64,000 nucleotides of DNA. It comes from Burkholderia paludis. GTDB taxonomy: Bacteria > Pseudomonadota > Gammaproteobacteria > Burkholderiales > Burkholderiaceae. The position numbers and the translations under genes are program-made. A model generated the notes under the pieces. That model saw nothing but the letters and a program-made list of their open reading frames with translations, did no database searches and was not told the origin of the DNA. Position 1 is the stretch's first letter. Each line of letters starts with the position of its first letter. The DNA lies in NCBI RefSeq assembly GCF_000732615.1, contig NZ_JPGL01000038.1, positions 1 through 64,000 on the forward strand, given 5' to 3'. This document shows, in pieces, positions 36,257-45,436 of this stretch.

Positions 36257-37555
36257 ATGCAACTCCTCACGATCGGAATCAATCACCACACTGCGCCTGT
36301 CGCCCTGCGCGAACGCGTGGCGTTTCCGCTCGAGCAAATCAAGCCGGCTCTCGTTACGTTCAAGAACGTGTTTCTCGGCCCCCAGGCGCCCAATACGCCC
36401 GAAGCGGCGATCCTCTCCACCTGCAACCGCACCGAACTGTATTGCGCGACTGACGATCGCGCGGCGCGCGAAGGCGCGGTCCGCTGGCTGTCGGAGTATC
36501 ACCGGATTCCGGTCGACGAGCTCGCGCCGCACGTCTATGCGCTGCCGCAGTCGGAAGCGGTCCGGCACGCATTTCGCGTCGCCTCCGGCCTCGATTCGAT
36601 GGTGCTCGGTGAAACGCAGATTCTGGGCCAGATGAAGGATGCCGTCCGCACCGCGACGGAAGCCGGCGCGCTCGGCACCTACCTGAACCAGTTGTTCCAG
36701 CGCACGTTCGCGGTCGCGAAGGAAGTGCGCGGTACGACCGAAATCGGTACGCAATCGGTGTCGATGGCCGCCGCCGCGGTTCGCCTCGCCCAGCGTATCT
36801 TCGAAAAAGTGGCCGACCAGCGCGTGCTGTTCATCGGCGCCGGCGAGATGATCGAGCTGTGCGCGACGCACTTCGCCGCGCAAGGCCCGCGCGAGCTCGT
36901 CGTGGCGAACCGCACCGCCGAACGCGGCCAGCGGCTCGCCGAGCGCTTCAACGGCCGCGCGATGCCGCTCGCGGATCTGCCCACGCGCATGCACGAATTC
37001 GACATCATCGTGTCGTGCACGGCGTCGACGCTGCCGATCATCGGCCTCGGCGCGGTCGAGCGCGCGGTGAAGGCGCGCCGCCACCGGCCGATCTTCATGG
37101 TCGACCTCGCGGTGCCGCGCGACATCGAGCCCGAAGTCGGCAAGCTGAAGGACGTGTTCCTCTACACCGTCGACGATCTCGGCGCGATCGTGCGCGAAGG
37201 CAACGCATCGCGCCAGGCCGCGGTCGCGCAGGCCGAGGCGATCATCGAGACGCGCGTGCAGAACTTCATGCAATGGCTCGACACGCGCAGCGTCGTGCCG
37301 GTGATCCGTCACATGCATACGCAGGCCGATGCGCTGCGCCGGGCCGAGGTCGACAAGGCGCACAAGCTGCTCGCGCGCGGCGAGGATCCGGCAGCCGTGC
37401 TCGAAGCGCTGTCGCAGGCACTGACCAACAAGCTGATCCACGGCCCGACGAGCGCGCTCAACCGCGTGAACGGCGCCGATCGCGATTCGCTGATCGACCT
37501 GATGCGCGGCTTCTACCAGCACGCACCGCGCTCCAACGACCAGTCCGGCCACTAG
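36257..37555 (+). CDS. hemA: Glutamyl-tRNA reductase
   Basis: A 432-aa NADPH-dependent enzyme that reduces glutamyl-tRNA to glutamate-1-semialdehyde, the committed step of C5-pathway tetrapyrrole synthesis. The catalytic cysteine is Cys56 in AILSTCNRTELYC. Other segments: INHHTAPVALRER, SGLDSMVLGETQILGQMKDA, the NADPH-binding LFIGAGEMIEL, and a C-terminal dimerisation helix. The length is standard. It precedes prfA with an 82-bp gap, the usual hemA-prfA-prmC order. Confidence 0.97.
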   Translation: MQLLTIGINHHTAPVALRERVAFPLEQIKPALVTFKNVFLGPQAPNTPEAAILSTCNRTELYCATDDRAAREGAVRWLSEYHRIPVDELAPHVYALPQSEAVRHAFRVASGLDSMVLGETQILGQMKDAVRTATEAGALGTYLNQLFQRTFAVAKEVRGTTEIGTQSVSMAAAAVRLAQRIFEKVADQRVLFIGAGEMIELCATHFAAQGPRELVVANRTAERGQRLAERFNGRAMPLADLPTRMHEFDIIVSCTASTLPIIGLGAVERAVKARRHRPIFMVDLAVPRDIEPEVGKLKDVFLYTVDDLGAIVREGNASRQAAVAQAEAIIETRVQNFMQWLDTRSVVPVIRHMHTQADALRRAEVDKAHKLLARGEDPAAVLEALSQALTNKLIHGPTSALNRVNGADRDSLIDLMRGFYQHAPRSNDQSGH

Positions 37556-37637
37556 CGCCGGCCGGTCGCCCTGCCGCCGGCCGCGCGCCGGCCTATCCTT
37601 TCCGAATACCCCTTGCCCGGGAGCGCCGCTCCACACC

Positions 37638-38720
37638 ATGAAGACGAGCATGCAACGCAAGCTCGACCAGCTGTCCACACGGCTGGCCGAACTGAACGAC
37701 CTGTTGAGCCGCGAGAACGTCACGGCCGACCTCGACCAGTATCGCAAGCTGACGCGTGAGCACGCGGAACTCGGCCCGGTGGTCGAACAGTACGCACTGT
37801 GGTGCCAGTCCCGCAGCGACGAGACGGCCGCGCAGGAACTGCTCGGCGACCTGACGATGCGCGACTTCGCGGAAGACGAAATCCGCAGCGCCCGCGAGAG
37901 CATGGCCCGCCTCGAGACCGAGCTGCAGAAGATGCTGCTGCCGAAGGACCCGAACGACGACCGCAACATCTTCCTCGAAATCCGCGCGGGCACCGGCGGG
38001 GACGAATCGGCGCTCTTCGCGGGCGACCTGCTGCGCATGTACCTGCGCTTCGCGGAACGCCAGCGCTGGCAGGTCGAAATGATGTCGGAGAGCGCGTCGG
38101 ATCTCGGCGGCTACAAGGAAGTGATCGTACGAATCGCGGGCCAGGGTGCGTATTCGCGCCTGAAGTTCGAATCGGGCGGCCATCGCGTGCAGCGTGTGCC
38201 GGCGACCGAGACGCAGGGGCGCATTCATACGTCCGCATGCACGGTCGCGGTGATGCCGGAAGCCGACGAGATCGGCGAGGTCGAGATCAATCCGGCCGAC
38301 CTGCGGATCGACACGTTCCGCGCGTCCGGCGCGGGCGGCCAGCACATCAACAAGACCGATTCGGCGGTACGCGTCACGCACATCCCGACCGGGATCGTCG
38401 TCGAATGCCAGGACGACCGTTCGCAGCACAAGAACAAGGATCGGGCGCTGAAGGTGCTCGCCGCGCGCATCAAGGACAAGCAGTATCACGAACAGCACGC
38501 GAAGGAAGCCGCGACGCGCAAGAGCCTGATCGGCTCCGGCGACCGCTCGGAACGGATCCGCACGTACAACTTCCCGCAGGGCCGGATGACCGACCACCGG
38601 ATCAACCTGACGCTGTACCGGCTCGAGGCGATCATGGACGGCGACCTCGACGAACTGATCGGCGTGCTCGTCAGCGAGCACCAGGCCGAACTGCTCGCGT
38701 CGCTCGGCGACGCCGACTGA
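37638..38720 (+). CDS. prfA: Peptide chain release factor 1
   Basis: A 360-aa class I release factor that reads UAA and UAG. The stop-codon recognition tripeptide PAT (PxT) is at residues 188-190 and the peptidyl-transferase-centre motif GGQ at 233-235 (ASGAGGQHINKTDSAVRVTH); both match E. coli RF1 numbering. It is followed after 7 bp by prmC, which methylates the GGQ glutamine. Confidence 0.98.
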   Translation: MKTSMQRKLDQLSTRLAELNDLLSRENVTADLDQYRKLTREHAELGPVVEQYALWCQSRSDETAAQELLGDLTMRDFAEDEIRSARESMARLETELQKMLLPKDPNDDRNIFLEIRAGTGGDESALFAGDLLRMYLRFAERQRWQVEMMSESASDLGGYKEVIVRIAGQGAYSRLKFESGGHRVQRVPATETQGRIHTSACTVAVMPEADEIGEVEINPADLRIDTFRASGAGGQHINKTDSAVRVTHIPTGIVVECQDDRSQHKNKDRALKVLAARIKDKQYHEQHAKEAATRKSLIGSGDRSERIRTYNFPQGRMTDHRINLTLYRLEAIMDGDLDELIGVLVSEHQAELLASLGDAD

Positions 38721-38727
38721 GGCCGCG

Positions 38728-39570
38728 ATGACCGACCTGACCGCCGACGCACTGCTGCGCGCGTCGCCGCTCGACGCGGTGGATGCGCGCGTGCTGCTCG
38801 CGCACGCCCTCGGCTGGACCCGCACCCAGCTGATCACGCGCGGCGATGCGCCGCTCGACGCCGCCGCGGTCGAACGCTATCGCGCGCTCGAAGCGCGCCG
38901 CCTGGCCGGCGAGCCCGTCGCGCAGCTCGTCGGGATGCGCGAATTCTTCGGCCGGCCGTTCGACGTGACGCCCGACGTGTTGATCCCCCGCCCCGAAACC
39001 GAACTGCTCGTCGAAGCCGCACTCGACGCGATCGACGGACTGCCGCATCCGGCCGTGCTCGATCTCGGCACCGGCAGCGGCGCGATCGCCGTATCGATCG
39101 CCGCCGAGCGGCCCGATGCCCGCGTGTGGGCGCTCGACCGTTCGCCGGCCGCACTCGCGATCGCGCAGCGCAACGCGGACAAGCTGCTCGACGCGCAGCG
39201 CCCCGGCGGCCCGCTGCACTGGCTGCAGAGCGACTGGTACGCGGCGCTCGATCCGGCGCTCGCATTCGACGCGATCGTCAGCAACCCGCCGTACATCGCG
39301 CAGCACGATCCGCACCTCGCGCAGGGCGACCTGCGTTTCGAGCCGCGCGGCGCGCTCACCGACGATGCCGACGGCCTCAGCGCGATCCGCACGATCGTCG
39401 CCGGCGCCGGCGCCCGGCTGAAACCGGGCGGCACGCTCTGGATCGAGCATGGCTACGACCAGGCCGAAGCCGTGCGCGCGGAGCTCGCATCGCACGGCTT
39501 CGTCGCGATCGAATCGCTGGCCGACCTGGCCGCGATCGAACGCACCACCGGCGGCCGCCTGCCGGGCTGA
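38728..39570 (+). CDS. prmC: Release factor glutamine methyltransferase PrmC
   Basis: A 280-aa S-adenosylmethionine-dependent methyltransferase that methylates the GGQ glutamine of RF1 and RF2. The SAM-binding motif VLDLGTGSGAIAVSIAAERP follows an N-terminal helical domain, and the substrate-glutamine motif NPPY is at residues 186-189. REFFGRPFDVTPDVLIPRPETELLVEAAL is the family signature. It is tightly linked to prfA. Confidence 0.96.
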   Translation: MTDLTADALLRASPLDAVDARVLLAHALGWTRTQLITRGDAPLDAAAVERYRALEARRLAGEPVAQLVGMREFFGRPFDVTPDVLIPRPETELLVEAALDAIDGLPHPAVLDLGTGSGAIAVSIAAERPDARVWALDRSPAALAIAQRNADKLLDAQRPGGPLHWLQSDWYAALDPALAFDAIVSNPPYIAQHDPHLAQGDLRFEPRGALTDDADGLSAIRTIVAGAGARLKPGGTLWIEHGYDQAEAVRAELASHGFVAIESLADLAAIERTTGGRLPG

Positions 39571-39637
39571 CGCCCGGCCCGCCCGGTTGAAATCCGCTAT
39601 CATTTCGATCTAACGCCCCGCTAACGCAAGGTCAGTC

Positions 39638-39949
39638 ATGGACACCCAACAACGTATCAAGCAAATCGTCGACGAAAACCAGGTCGTGCTCTTCATGAAG
39701 GGCAACGCGCAATTCCCGATGTGCGGCTTCTCGGGCCGCGCCGTGCAGGTGCTGAAAGCCTGCGGCGTCGACCAGTTCAAGACGGTCAACGTGCTCGAAG
39801 ACGACGAGATTCGCCAGGGCATCAAGGAATTCTCGAACTGGCCGACCATCCCGCAGCTCTACGTGAAGGGCGAATTCGTCGGCGGCTCGGACATCATGAT
39901 GGAGATGTACCAGTCGGGCGAACTGCAGCAACTGTTCGCCGCGGCGTAA
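39638..39949 (+). CDS. grxD: Monothiol glutaredoxin (Grx4/GrxD)
   Basis: A 103-aa monothiol glutaredoxin. The CGFS active site is at residues 29-32 (QFPMCGFSGRAVQVL), with TIPQLYVKGEFVGGSDIMMEM for glutathione binding. Proteins of this type bind [2Fe-2S] clusters with glutathione as bridging dimers and deliver them to targets, rather than reduce disulfides. The length is standard. It lies between prmC and ubiX on the same strand, 10 bp before ubiX. Confidence 0.96.
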   Translation: MDTQQRIKQIVDENQVVLFMKGNAQFPMCGFSGRAVQVLKACGVDQFKTVNVLEDDEIRQGIKEFSNWPTIPQLYVKGEFVGGSDIMMEMYQSGELQQLFAAA

Positions 39950-39959
39950 CGCAGCTCCA

Positions 39960-40556
39960 ATGGCATTTCCCAGCGCGCCGCCACGCCGGCTGATCGTCGC
40001 GATCACCGGCGCCACCGGCGCGATCTACGGCGTACGGCTGCTCGATCTGCTGCGCGCCGCGGGCGGCGTCGAGACGCACCTGCTGATCTCGAACGCCGGC
40101 TGGCTCAACATCCAGCATGAGCTGAAGCTGCCGAAGGCCGAGGTCGAAAGCCGTGCGGACGTCGTGCATTCGGTGCGCGACGTCGGCGCGACGATCGCAT
40201 CCGGGTCGTTCGCGACCGACGGGATGGTGATCGCGCCCTGCTCGATGAAGACGCTCGCCAGCGTCGCACACGGGCTGTCCGACAACCTGATCACGCGCGC
40301 GGCCGACGTCACGCTGAAGGAACGCCGCCGCCTCGTGCTGATGGTGCGCGAAACGCCGTTCAACCTTGCGCATCTGCGCAACATGACGGCCGTCACCGAG
40401 ATGGGCGGCATCGTCTTCCCGCCGCTGCCCGCGTTCTATGCGATGCCGAAGACGATCGAGGAACTCGTCGACCAGACCGTCACGCGCGTACTCGACCTGT
40501 TCACGCTCAGCGCGCCGCTCACGACGCCGTGGGCCGGTATCCGGCACGCGCAATAA
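39960..40556 (+). CDS. ubiX: Flavin prenyltransferase UbiX
   Basis: A 198-aa UbiX that attaches a dimethylallyl group to FMN to make the prenylated flavin cofactor of UbiD-type decarboxylases, as in ubiquinone synthesis. The N-terminal ITGATGAIYGVRLLDLL binds FMN phosphate; the conserved VIAPCSMKTLASVAHGLSDNLITRAADVTLKERRRLVLMVRE and TAVTEMGGIVFPPLPAFY segments are intact. It starts 10 bp after grxD. ubiD is not in the window. Confidence 0.96.
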   Translation: MAFPSAPPRRLIVAITGATGAIYGVRLLDLLRAAGGVETHLLISNAGWLNIQHELKLPKAEVESRADVVHSVRDVGATIASGSFATDGMVIAPCSMKTLASVAHGLSDNLITRAADVTLKERRRLVLMVRETPFNLAHLRNMTAVTEMGGIVFPPLPAFYAMPKTIEELVDQTVTRVLDLFTLSAPLTTPWAGIRHAQ

Positions 40557-40663
40557 GCGCCACGCCGCCCCCTTCTTCGCGCATCGTCGCCGATTTCGCG
40601 CAGATCCACTCGATTTCGATCATACGCCCCCCATTTTCAGCGGGATGCGCAGCGCCGCCTTCA

Positions 40664-40716
40664 TTATCAATAAACAGGCGTCAATCAAATTCCATAACGC
40701 CAATTTATCAATGAAC
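40664..40716. repeat. 12-bp direct repeats upstream of the dioxygenase gene
   Basis: TTATCAATAAAC (40664-40675) and TTATCAATGAAC (40705-40716) differ by one base and are spaced 41 bp apart, about four helical turns, in an AT-rich stretch 48-100 bp before the DODA gene. Paired sites on one helix face suggest a regulator binding as a dimer of dimers. Confidence 0.45.
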
Positions 40717-40763
40717 GGTGCACGCCTATAGTCACAGGCAAATCCCTTTCGCAGGCCACGACC

Positions 40764-41555
40764 ATGAACCGCTTGCCTTCGCTCTACCTGTCCCACGGCG
40801 CGCCGACGCTGCCGATCGACCCGTCGCTGCCGTCCGGCGCTTTCACCCATCTCGGCGCCGAACTGCCACGCCCGCGCGCGGTGCTGATGCTGTCCGCCCA
40901 CTGGGGCACGCAGCGGCCCGTCGCCAGCATCGCCGCGCATCCGGAAACGATCCACGATTTCTACGGCTTTCCGCAGGCGCTGTACGACATTCGCTATCCG
41001 GCGCCCGGCGCGCCCGACGTCGCCGAGCGCGCGGCCGGATTGCTGAACGCGGCCGGCATCGCGACCGCCACGACCGAGCACGGCCTCGACCACGGTGCGT
41101 GGGTGCCGATGCTGCTGATGTTCCCGGAAGCCGACGTGCCCGTCGCGCAGTTGTCGATCCAGCCGCGCGCCGACGCAGCCCATCACTTCGCGCTCGGCCG
41201 TGCGCTGCGCCCGTTGCGCGACGACGGCGTGATGGTGATCGGCTCGGGCCAGATCACGCACAACCTGCGCGCCGCCGATTTCGGCGCGGCGCCGGAGGAT
41301 GCGGACCCGCGCGTCGCGGCCTTCACCGACTGGTTCGAGGCGAAGCTGGCCGCGCGCGACGTCGACGCGCTGCTCGACTACCGCCGACAGGCGCCGCACG
41401 CGGCGCTGATGCATCCGACCGACGAGCACCTGCTGCCGGTGTTCGCGGCGCTCGGCGCGGCGGACGACGACTACCAGCTCGGCATCCAGTCGCTCGGCAC
41501 CTACCAGCGCGTGCTCGCGATGACGAACTACGTGTTCGCAAGCGCGGCCGCCTGA
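40764..41555 (+). CDS. DODA-type extradiol dioxygenase (YgiD-like)
   Basis: A 263-aa class III extradiol ring-cleavage dioxygenase of the 4,5-DOPA dioxygenase family. The metal-binding histidines are evident in YLSHGAPTLPI, MLSAHWGTQRP, and in the downstream TEHGLDHGAWVPMLLMFP and HPTDEHLLPV segments. The family cleaves catecholic substrates such as DOPA in vitro; the natural bacterial substrate is often unknown. It is monocistronic, with a promoter region holding paired 12-bp repeats and a strong terminator after it. Confidence 0.9.
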   Translation: MNRLPSLYLSHGAPTLPIDPSLPSGAFTHLGAELPRPRAVLMLSAHWGTQRPVASIAAHPETIHDFYGFPQALYDIRYPAPGAPDVAERAAGLLNAAGIATATTEHGLDHGAWVPMLLMFPEADVPVAQLSIQPRADAAHHFALGRALRPLRDDGVMVIGSGQITHNLRAADFGAAPEDADPRVAAFTDWFEAKLAARDVDALLDYRRQAPHAALMHPTDEHLLPVFAALGAADDDYQLGIQSLGTYQRVLAMTNYVFASAAA

Positions 41556-41593
41556 GCGTCGCGCGACAACCGCCGGCGCCGGCGAGAAGCCAG

Positions 41594-41632
41594 CAAAAAG
41601 CCCGCCCGAGCGATGCTCGGGCGGGCTTTTTT
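41594..41632. terminator. Terminator, dioxygenase / APC permease
   Basis: A long perfect stem, AAAAAGCCCGCCCGAGC and GCTCGGGCGGGCTTTTTT, around a 2-base loop lies between convergent genes. It should act in both directions. Confidence 0.95.
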
Positions 41633-41674
41633 CACTGCTTGCTGCCACCGCCGAATCCGGCGACAGGTCACGCG

Positions 41675-43273
41675 TCAGGCGCCGATCCCTTCGAGGATCT
41701 CGTCGTGCGATTCACGCTCGTCGAGATACTTGGTCCGGTAGCCGGTATTCACGCCCCAGAAGTAGAACACCAGCGCGATCCCCGCGACGACCAGCATGTC
41801 CCAGCCGTACGGCAGCACGCCGTGACCGCCGAACTCCTTGCTGCCGATCAGCGACAGCACGGCCATCGTCGGGAGATACGCGACCAGCCACCAGGCGGCC
41901 TTCAGGTCGGCGCCCCAGCCCGTCCAGCCCGACTTGGCCTGGAAGTAGAAGTACACCGGCAGCGCGACGATCATCAGCAGGATGATCTCGCCCGTCAGCG
42001 GCCACTTCGCCCAGTACAGGATCAGCGACGCGCAGACGAACGCGAACGGAGCGATCAGCTTCATCAGCGGAATCGACAGCGGACGCTCGATGTCGGTCGC
42101 GGCGCGACGCAGCGCCATCAGGCTGATCGGGCCCGTCAGGTACGAGATCACCGTCGCGACCGAGATCACCGCCGCGAGCGAACTCCAGCCGCGGAAGAAG
42201 AACAGGAAGACGAACGAGACCAGCAGGTTGAACCACATCGCCTGACGCGGCACGCCGTAGAGCGGGTGCACGTTGCCGAACATCTTCGGCATCGTGTTGT
42301 TGCGCTCCATCGCGTAGATCATGCGGGTGGTCGTCGCCATGTAGGTCGTGCCGGTGCCGCTCGGGCTGACGAACGCGTCGACGTACAGCAGGATCGCGAG
42401 CCAGTTCAGGTTCAGCGCGATCGCCAGTTCGGCGAACGGCGACTTGAAGTTGAAGTGCGACCAGCCCTGTGCGACGTCGGCCGGATTCACCGAGCCGATA
42501 TACGCCATCTGCAGCAGCACGTAGATCACGAGCGCGATCAGGATCGACGTGATCACCGCGAACGGAACGCTGCGCGACGGATTGCGCGCCTCACCCGCGA
42601 GGTTCACCGGGCTCTGGAAGCCGTTGAACGCGAACACGATGCCGCTCGTCGCAACCGCGGTCAGCACTGCCGACCAGCCGTACGGCGCAAAGGTTGCGTT
42701 CGACGTCGTGCCGAGGTTTTCCGGATGGTAGCTCGTCAGCATCAGGCCGAGGATCGTCAGGCCGGGAATCAGGAACTTGAAGATCGTGATCGTCGTGTTC
42801 GCCCGTGCGAATGCCTTCACGCCCCAGTAGTTCAGCAAGAAGTAGATGACGACCAGCACGGCGGACAGCAGCAGGCCGGGCGTCGTCAGCTCGCCGTTCA
42901 CGAACAGCGCATGCGCCCATGGATAGGGCCACGTGCTCATGTACTGGATCGACGCTTCGGCCTCGATCGGAATCACGGATACGATCGCGATCCAGTTTGC
43001 CCAGGCGCTGATGAAGCCGACCAGCGAACCGTGCGAGTAACGCGCGTAGCGCACCATGCCGCCCGACTCCGGGAACATCGCCCCCAGTTCCGCGTAAGTC
43101 AGGGCAATCGCGAGAATCACGACGGCGCCGATGATCCATGCGCAGATCGCCGCCGGACCGGCAATCTTCGCGGCCTTCCAGGCGCCGAACAGCCAGCCCG
43201 AGCCGATAATCGAACCCAGCCCCGTCAGCATCAATGCAAACGGACCGATGTTCCGTTGAATAGAACTCTTCAC
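41675..43273 (-). CDS. APC-family amino-acid permease
   Basis: A 532-aa transporter with about 12 predicted helices. Opening GPFALMLTGLGSIIGSGWLFGAWKAAKIAGPAAICAWIIG is the APC helix 1-2 signature, followed by TYAELGAMFPESGGMVRYARYSHGS. The C-terminal tail is charged and cytoplasmic. The substrate cannot be told: related permeases carry amino acids or polyamines. It is divergent from cspA, with 420 bp between the start codons. Confidence 0.88.
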   Translation of the reverse strand: MKSSIQRNIGPFALMLTGLGSIIGSGWLFGAWKAAKIAGPAAICAWIIGAVVILAIALTYAELGAMFPESGGMVRYARYSHGSLVGFISAWANWIAIVSVIPIEAEASIQYMSTWPYPWAHALFVNGELTTPGLLLSAVLVVIYFLLNYWGVKAFARANTTITIFKFLIPGLTILGLMLTSYHPENLGTTSNATFAPYGWSAVLTAVATSGIVFAFNGFQSPVNLAGEARNPSRSVPFAVITSILIALVIYVLLQMAYIGSVNPADVAQGWSHFNFKSPFAELAIALNLNWLAILLYVDAFVSPSGTGTTYMATTTRMIYAMERNNTMPKMFGNVHPLYGVPRQAMWFNLLVSFVFLFFFRGWSSLAAVISVATVISYLTGPISLMALRRAATDIERPLSIPLMKLIAPFAFVCASLILYWAKWPLTGEIILLMIVALPVYFYFQAKSGWTGWGADLKAAWWLVAYLPTMAVLSLIGSKEFGGHGVLPYGWDMLVVAGIALVFYFWGVNTGYRTKYLDERESHDEILEGIGA

Positions 43274-43693
43274 ATCCTCTCCTGTGTCTCAAAAAGCATG
43301 GTCGGCCTGCGATCCGGGATCGGCTCGGACTGCATCGCGCATGCAATTTTGGGGGGATGGGCCACCCGATCAGGGCAACCCGTCCGCGCGGCGCGTAGTT
43401 TAACGGTTGCACCTGAAACGTGGCGCCAAAATTGTTCGGCCCCTACAAAAAATTCGCTTCGTTTGCAAGCTTTGTAAACCTGATATACGCAATAACCCTG
43501 AGAGCACGGAAATACGGTTGACCATACGCCCGATAAGCCGTATAAAGGACTTCGCAGGATTTCAAGCGGCGAGTGAATTGGTTCTTTCGTAGTTCGCCCA
43601 TCAACGGTACTCCGGTTGGTCCTATTACCCCTTCCTTGATTTTCCGCACCCCATGGGCTTCGGCCCCGTTTTATCTTTTTAGGAACAAGTAAC
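43274..43693 (+). promoter_or_regulatory. Permease/cspA spacer with a long cspA leader
   Basis: A 420-bp gene-free region, richer in A+T than its surroundings. On the plus strand it likely contains the long 5' untranslated leader usual for cold-shock genes. Near its end, 43656-43667 is a hairpin with a UUCG loop (GGGC-TTCG-GCCC) followed by CGTTTTATCTTTTT, directly before the ribosome site AGGAAC and ATG. This looks like an intrinsic terminator or a structure controlling translation. Confidence 0.55.
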
Positions 43694-43897
43694 ATGGCAA
43701 CCGGTACCGTCAAGTGGTTCAATGACGCAAAGGGCTTCGGCTTCATCACCCCGGAAGGCGGCGGCGACGATCTGTTCGCGCACTTCTCGGAAATCCGCGT
43801 CGAAGGCTTCAAGACGCTGCAAGAAAACCAGAAGGTTGAATTCGAAGTGAAGACGGGCCCGAAGGGTCTGCAAGCTGCGAACATCCGTCCGGTCTAA
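43694..43897 (+). CDS. cspA: Cold-shock protein CspA family
   Basis: A 67-aa cold-shock domain protein, an RNA/ssDNA chaperone. RNP1 KGFGFI is at residues 13-18 and RNP2 LFAHF at 27-31, on a five-strand beta barrel. No cold-shock function is proven from sequence; Burkholderia carry several paralogues, some constitutive. A good AGGAAC ribosome site precedes the ATG. A leader hairpin and a downstream terminator define a single-gene unit. Confidence 0.96.
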   Translation: MATGTVKWFNDAKGFGFITPEGGGDDLFAHFSEIRVEGFKTLQENQKVEFEVKTGPKGLQAANIRPV

Positions 43898-43918
43898 GCT
43901 TGGCGCGATAATTCGTGT

Positions 43919-43946
43919 AAAAAAGCCCCGCTTCGGCGGGGCTTTT
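43919..43946 (+). terminator. Terminator of cspA
   Basis: Stem AAAAAGCCCCGC / GCGGGGCTTTTT with a TTCG loop and a T run, 22 bases past the cspA stop. It may also serve the convergent yegD-type gene. Confidence 0.95.
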
Positions 43947-43997
43947 TGTTTTTCGGCGCCGGACGCCCGTCATGGCAGCCGATCGGCCGCCCTTCGT

Positions 43998-45248
43998 TCA
44001 ACCGAACAACCGCTGCGCGTGAATGCCGAGCCCCGTCGCGACACTCGCGAGGCGGTCGCCGAACACAGGTTGCGCATCCGGGAACGCACCGGCCAGCGCC
44101 CCCGACAGGAACGCGAGCCCCGTCGAGCCGCCGGTGAAATACAGTGCGCCGACGTCGCGCGGCGCGACGCCCGCGAGCCGCACCGTCTCGCGCGCGGCGT
44201 CGACGATGCGCGCGGTGTCGTCGCGACTCGCGTCGACCAGGCGATCGGCGTCGAACGCGATCTGCAGATCCTCTTCGACGTCGTTCAGGTCGATCATCGT
44301 TTCCCCGCCCGCCGCGACGCCGATCTTCGCTTCTTCCGCGCGCGCCATCAGCGCATGCCCGAGCCGCAGCTCGACCACGCTGGTGAGCCGGTCGTACTGG
44401 CGGCCGTCCTGGTACAGGTGCTTCATCAGCTTCAGCTCGCCGAGCCGCTTCGGCGTGTAGACCGTGTTGATCAGGTGCCAGGTCGCAAGATCGAAATAGA
44501 TCCGGTTCGGCAGCTCGCGCCCTTCGGGGTCGAGCGCGCGGTAGCCGAAGGCGGGCAGGATCGCCGCCAGCTCGACGCGCCGGTCGTAATCGGTGCCGGC
44601 GACGTGCACGCCGTGGTGGGCCAGCACGTCGTCCTTGCGCTCGAGCCGCGCCATCCGCTCGGGCCCGACGCGCACCAGCGAGAAGTCGGACGTACCGCCG
44701 CCGATGTCGGCGACGAGCACGAGACGCTCGGCCTGCTGGCGCGATTCGTAGTCGAACGCGGCGGCGATCGGTTCGTACTGGAATTGCACGTCCGCGAAAC
44801 CGACCGACCGCGCGGCCGCTTCGAGCTGATCCTGCGCGAGGCGGTCGGCGCGCGGATCGTCGTCGACGAAGAACACCGGCCGGCCGAGCACCGCACGGCC
44901 GATCGGCGCGCCCGCGCGGGCCTCGGCCTTGCGCTTCAGGTGCGTCAGGAAGCGCGCGATGATGTCGGTGTACGCGATCGCGCTGCCGTCGCCGAGATCG
45001 GTCGTCGTTTCCGCGAGCGGCGAGCCGAGGATGCTCTTCATCGAGCGCATCAACCGGCCATCGAAACCGTCGATGTAGGAAGCCAGCGCCGCTCGGCCGT
45101 ATTCGACCGTCTCTTCGTCGTTGTTGAAGAAGATCGCGGTGGGCAGCGTCAGGTGGTCGCCCTCGACGGGCGCGAGGCGCATGCCGTCGCCGTCGGGCAG
45201 CGCCACGGCGGAATTGGACGTGCCGAAATCGATCGCGCAGTAAGTCAT
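43998..45248 (-). CDS. Hsp70-like ATPase, YegD type
   Basis: A 416-aa protein with an Hsp70/actin-fold ATPase domain but no substrate-binding domain, as in E. coli YegD (450 aa). Phosphate-binding loops: YCAIDFGTSNSAVAL at 4-18 and LVADIGGGTSDFSLVRV in the middle; adenosine motif LYFTGGSTGLAFL near the C-terminus. It may be a chaperone-like ATPase of unknown partner. It is downstream of the nitroreductase gene on the same strand, with a 188-bp gap. A weak hairpin (45290-45312) in the gap could end the upstream transcript. Confidence 0.86.
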   Translation of the reverse strand: MTYCAIDFGTSNSAVALPDGDGMRLAPVEGDHLTLPTAIFFNNDEETVEYGRAALASYIDGFDGRLMRSMKSILGSPLAETTTDLGDGSAIAYTDIIARFLTHLKRKAEARAGAPIGRAVLGRPVFFVDDDPRADRLAQDQLEAAARSVGFADVQFQYEPIAAAFDYESRQQAERLVLVADIGGGTSDFSLVRVGPERMARLERKDDVLAHHGVHVAGTDYDRRVELAAILPAFGYRALDPEGRELPNRIYFDLATWHLINTVYTPKRLGELKLMKHLYQDGRQYDRLTSVVELRLGHALMARAEEAKIGVAAGGETMIDLNDVEEDLQIAFDADRLVDASRDDTARIVDAARETVRLAGVAPRDVGALYFTGGSTGLAFLSGALAGAFPDAQPVFGDRLASVATGLGIHAQRLFG

Positions 45249-45436
45249 GGGAATTTGCCGCAGCAGGGCCGGCGCGAAAACGGAAAGGACGGGCTTTTTA
45301 ACATGAAGCCCGCGGGATCACAACCGGGGCCGGCCATCGGTGCCGGGCCGCGGATCGCGGTGGCGCCGGCGCGCAGCCTGGCGCGCCGGGGGCAAGCGCG
45401 GGCGGAATGCGCGACGCAACCCGCCCGCCCGGCAGG

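Noticed and set aside
40718..43477. 919-codon plus-strand frame over the dioxygenase and APC permease
   Set aside because: Its two halves overlap two separate recognised genes on different strands; low-complexity Arg/Asp/His composition.
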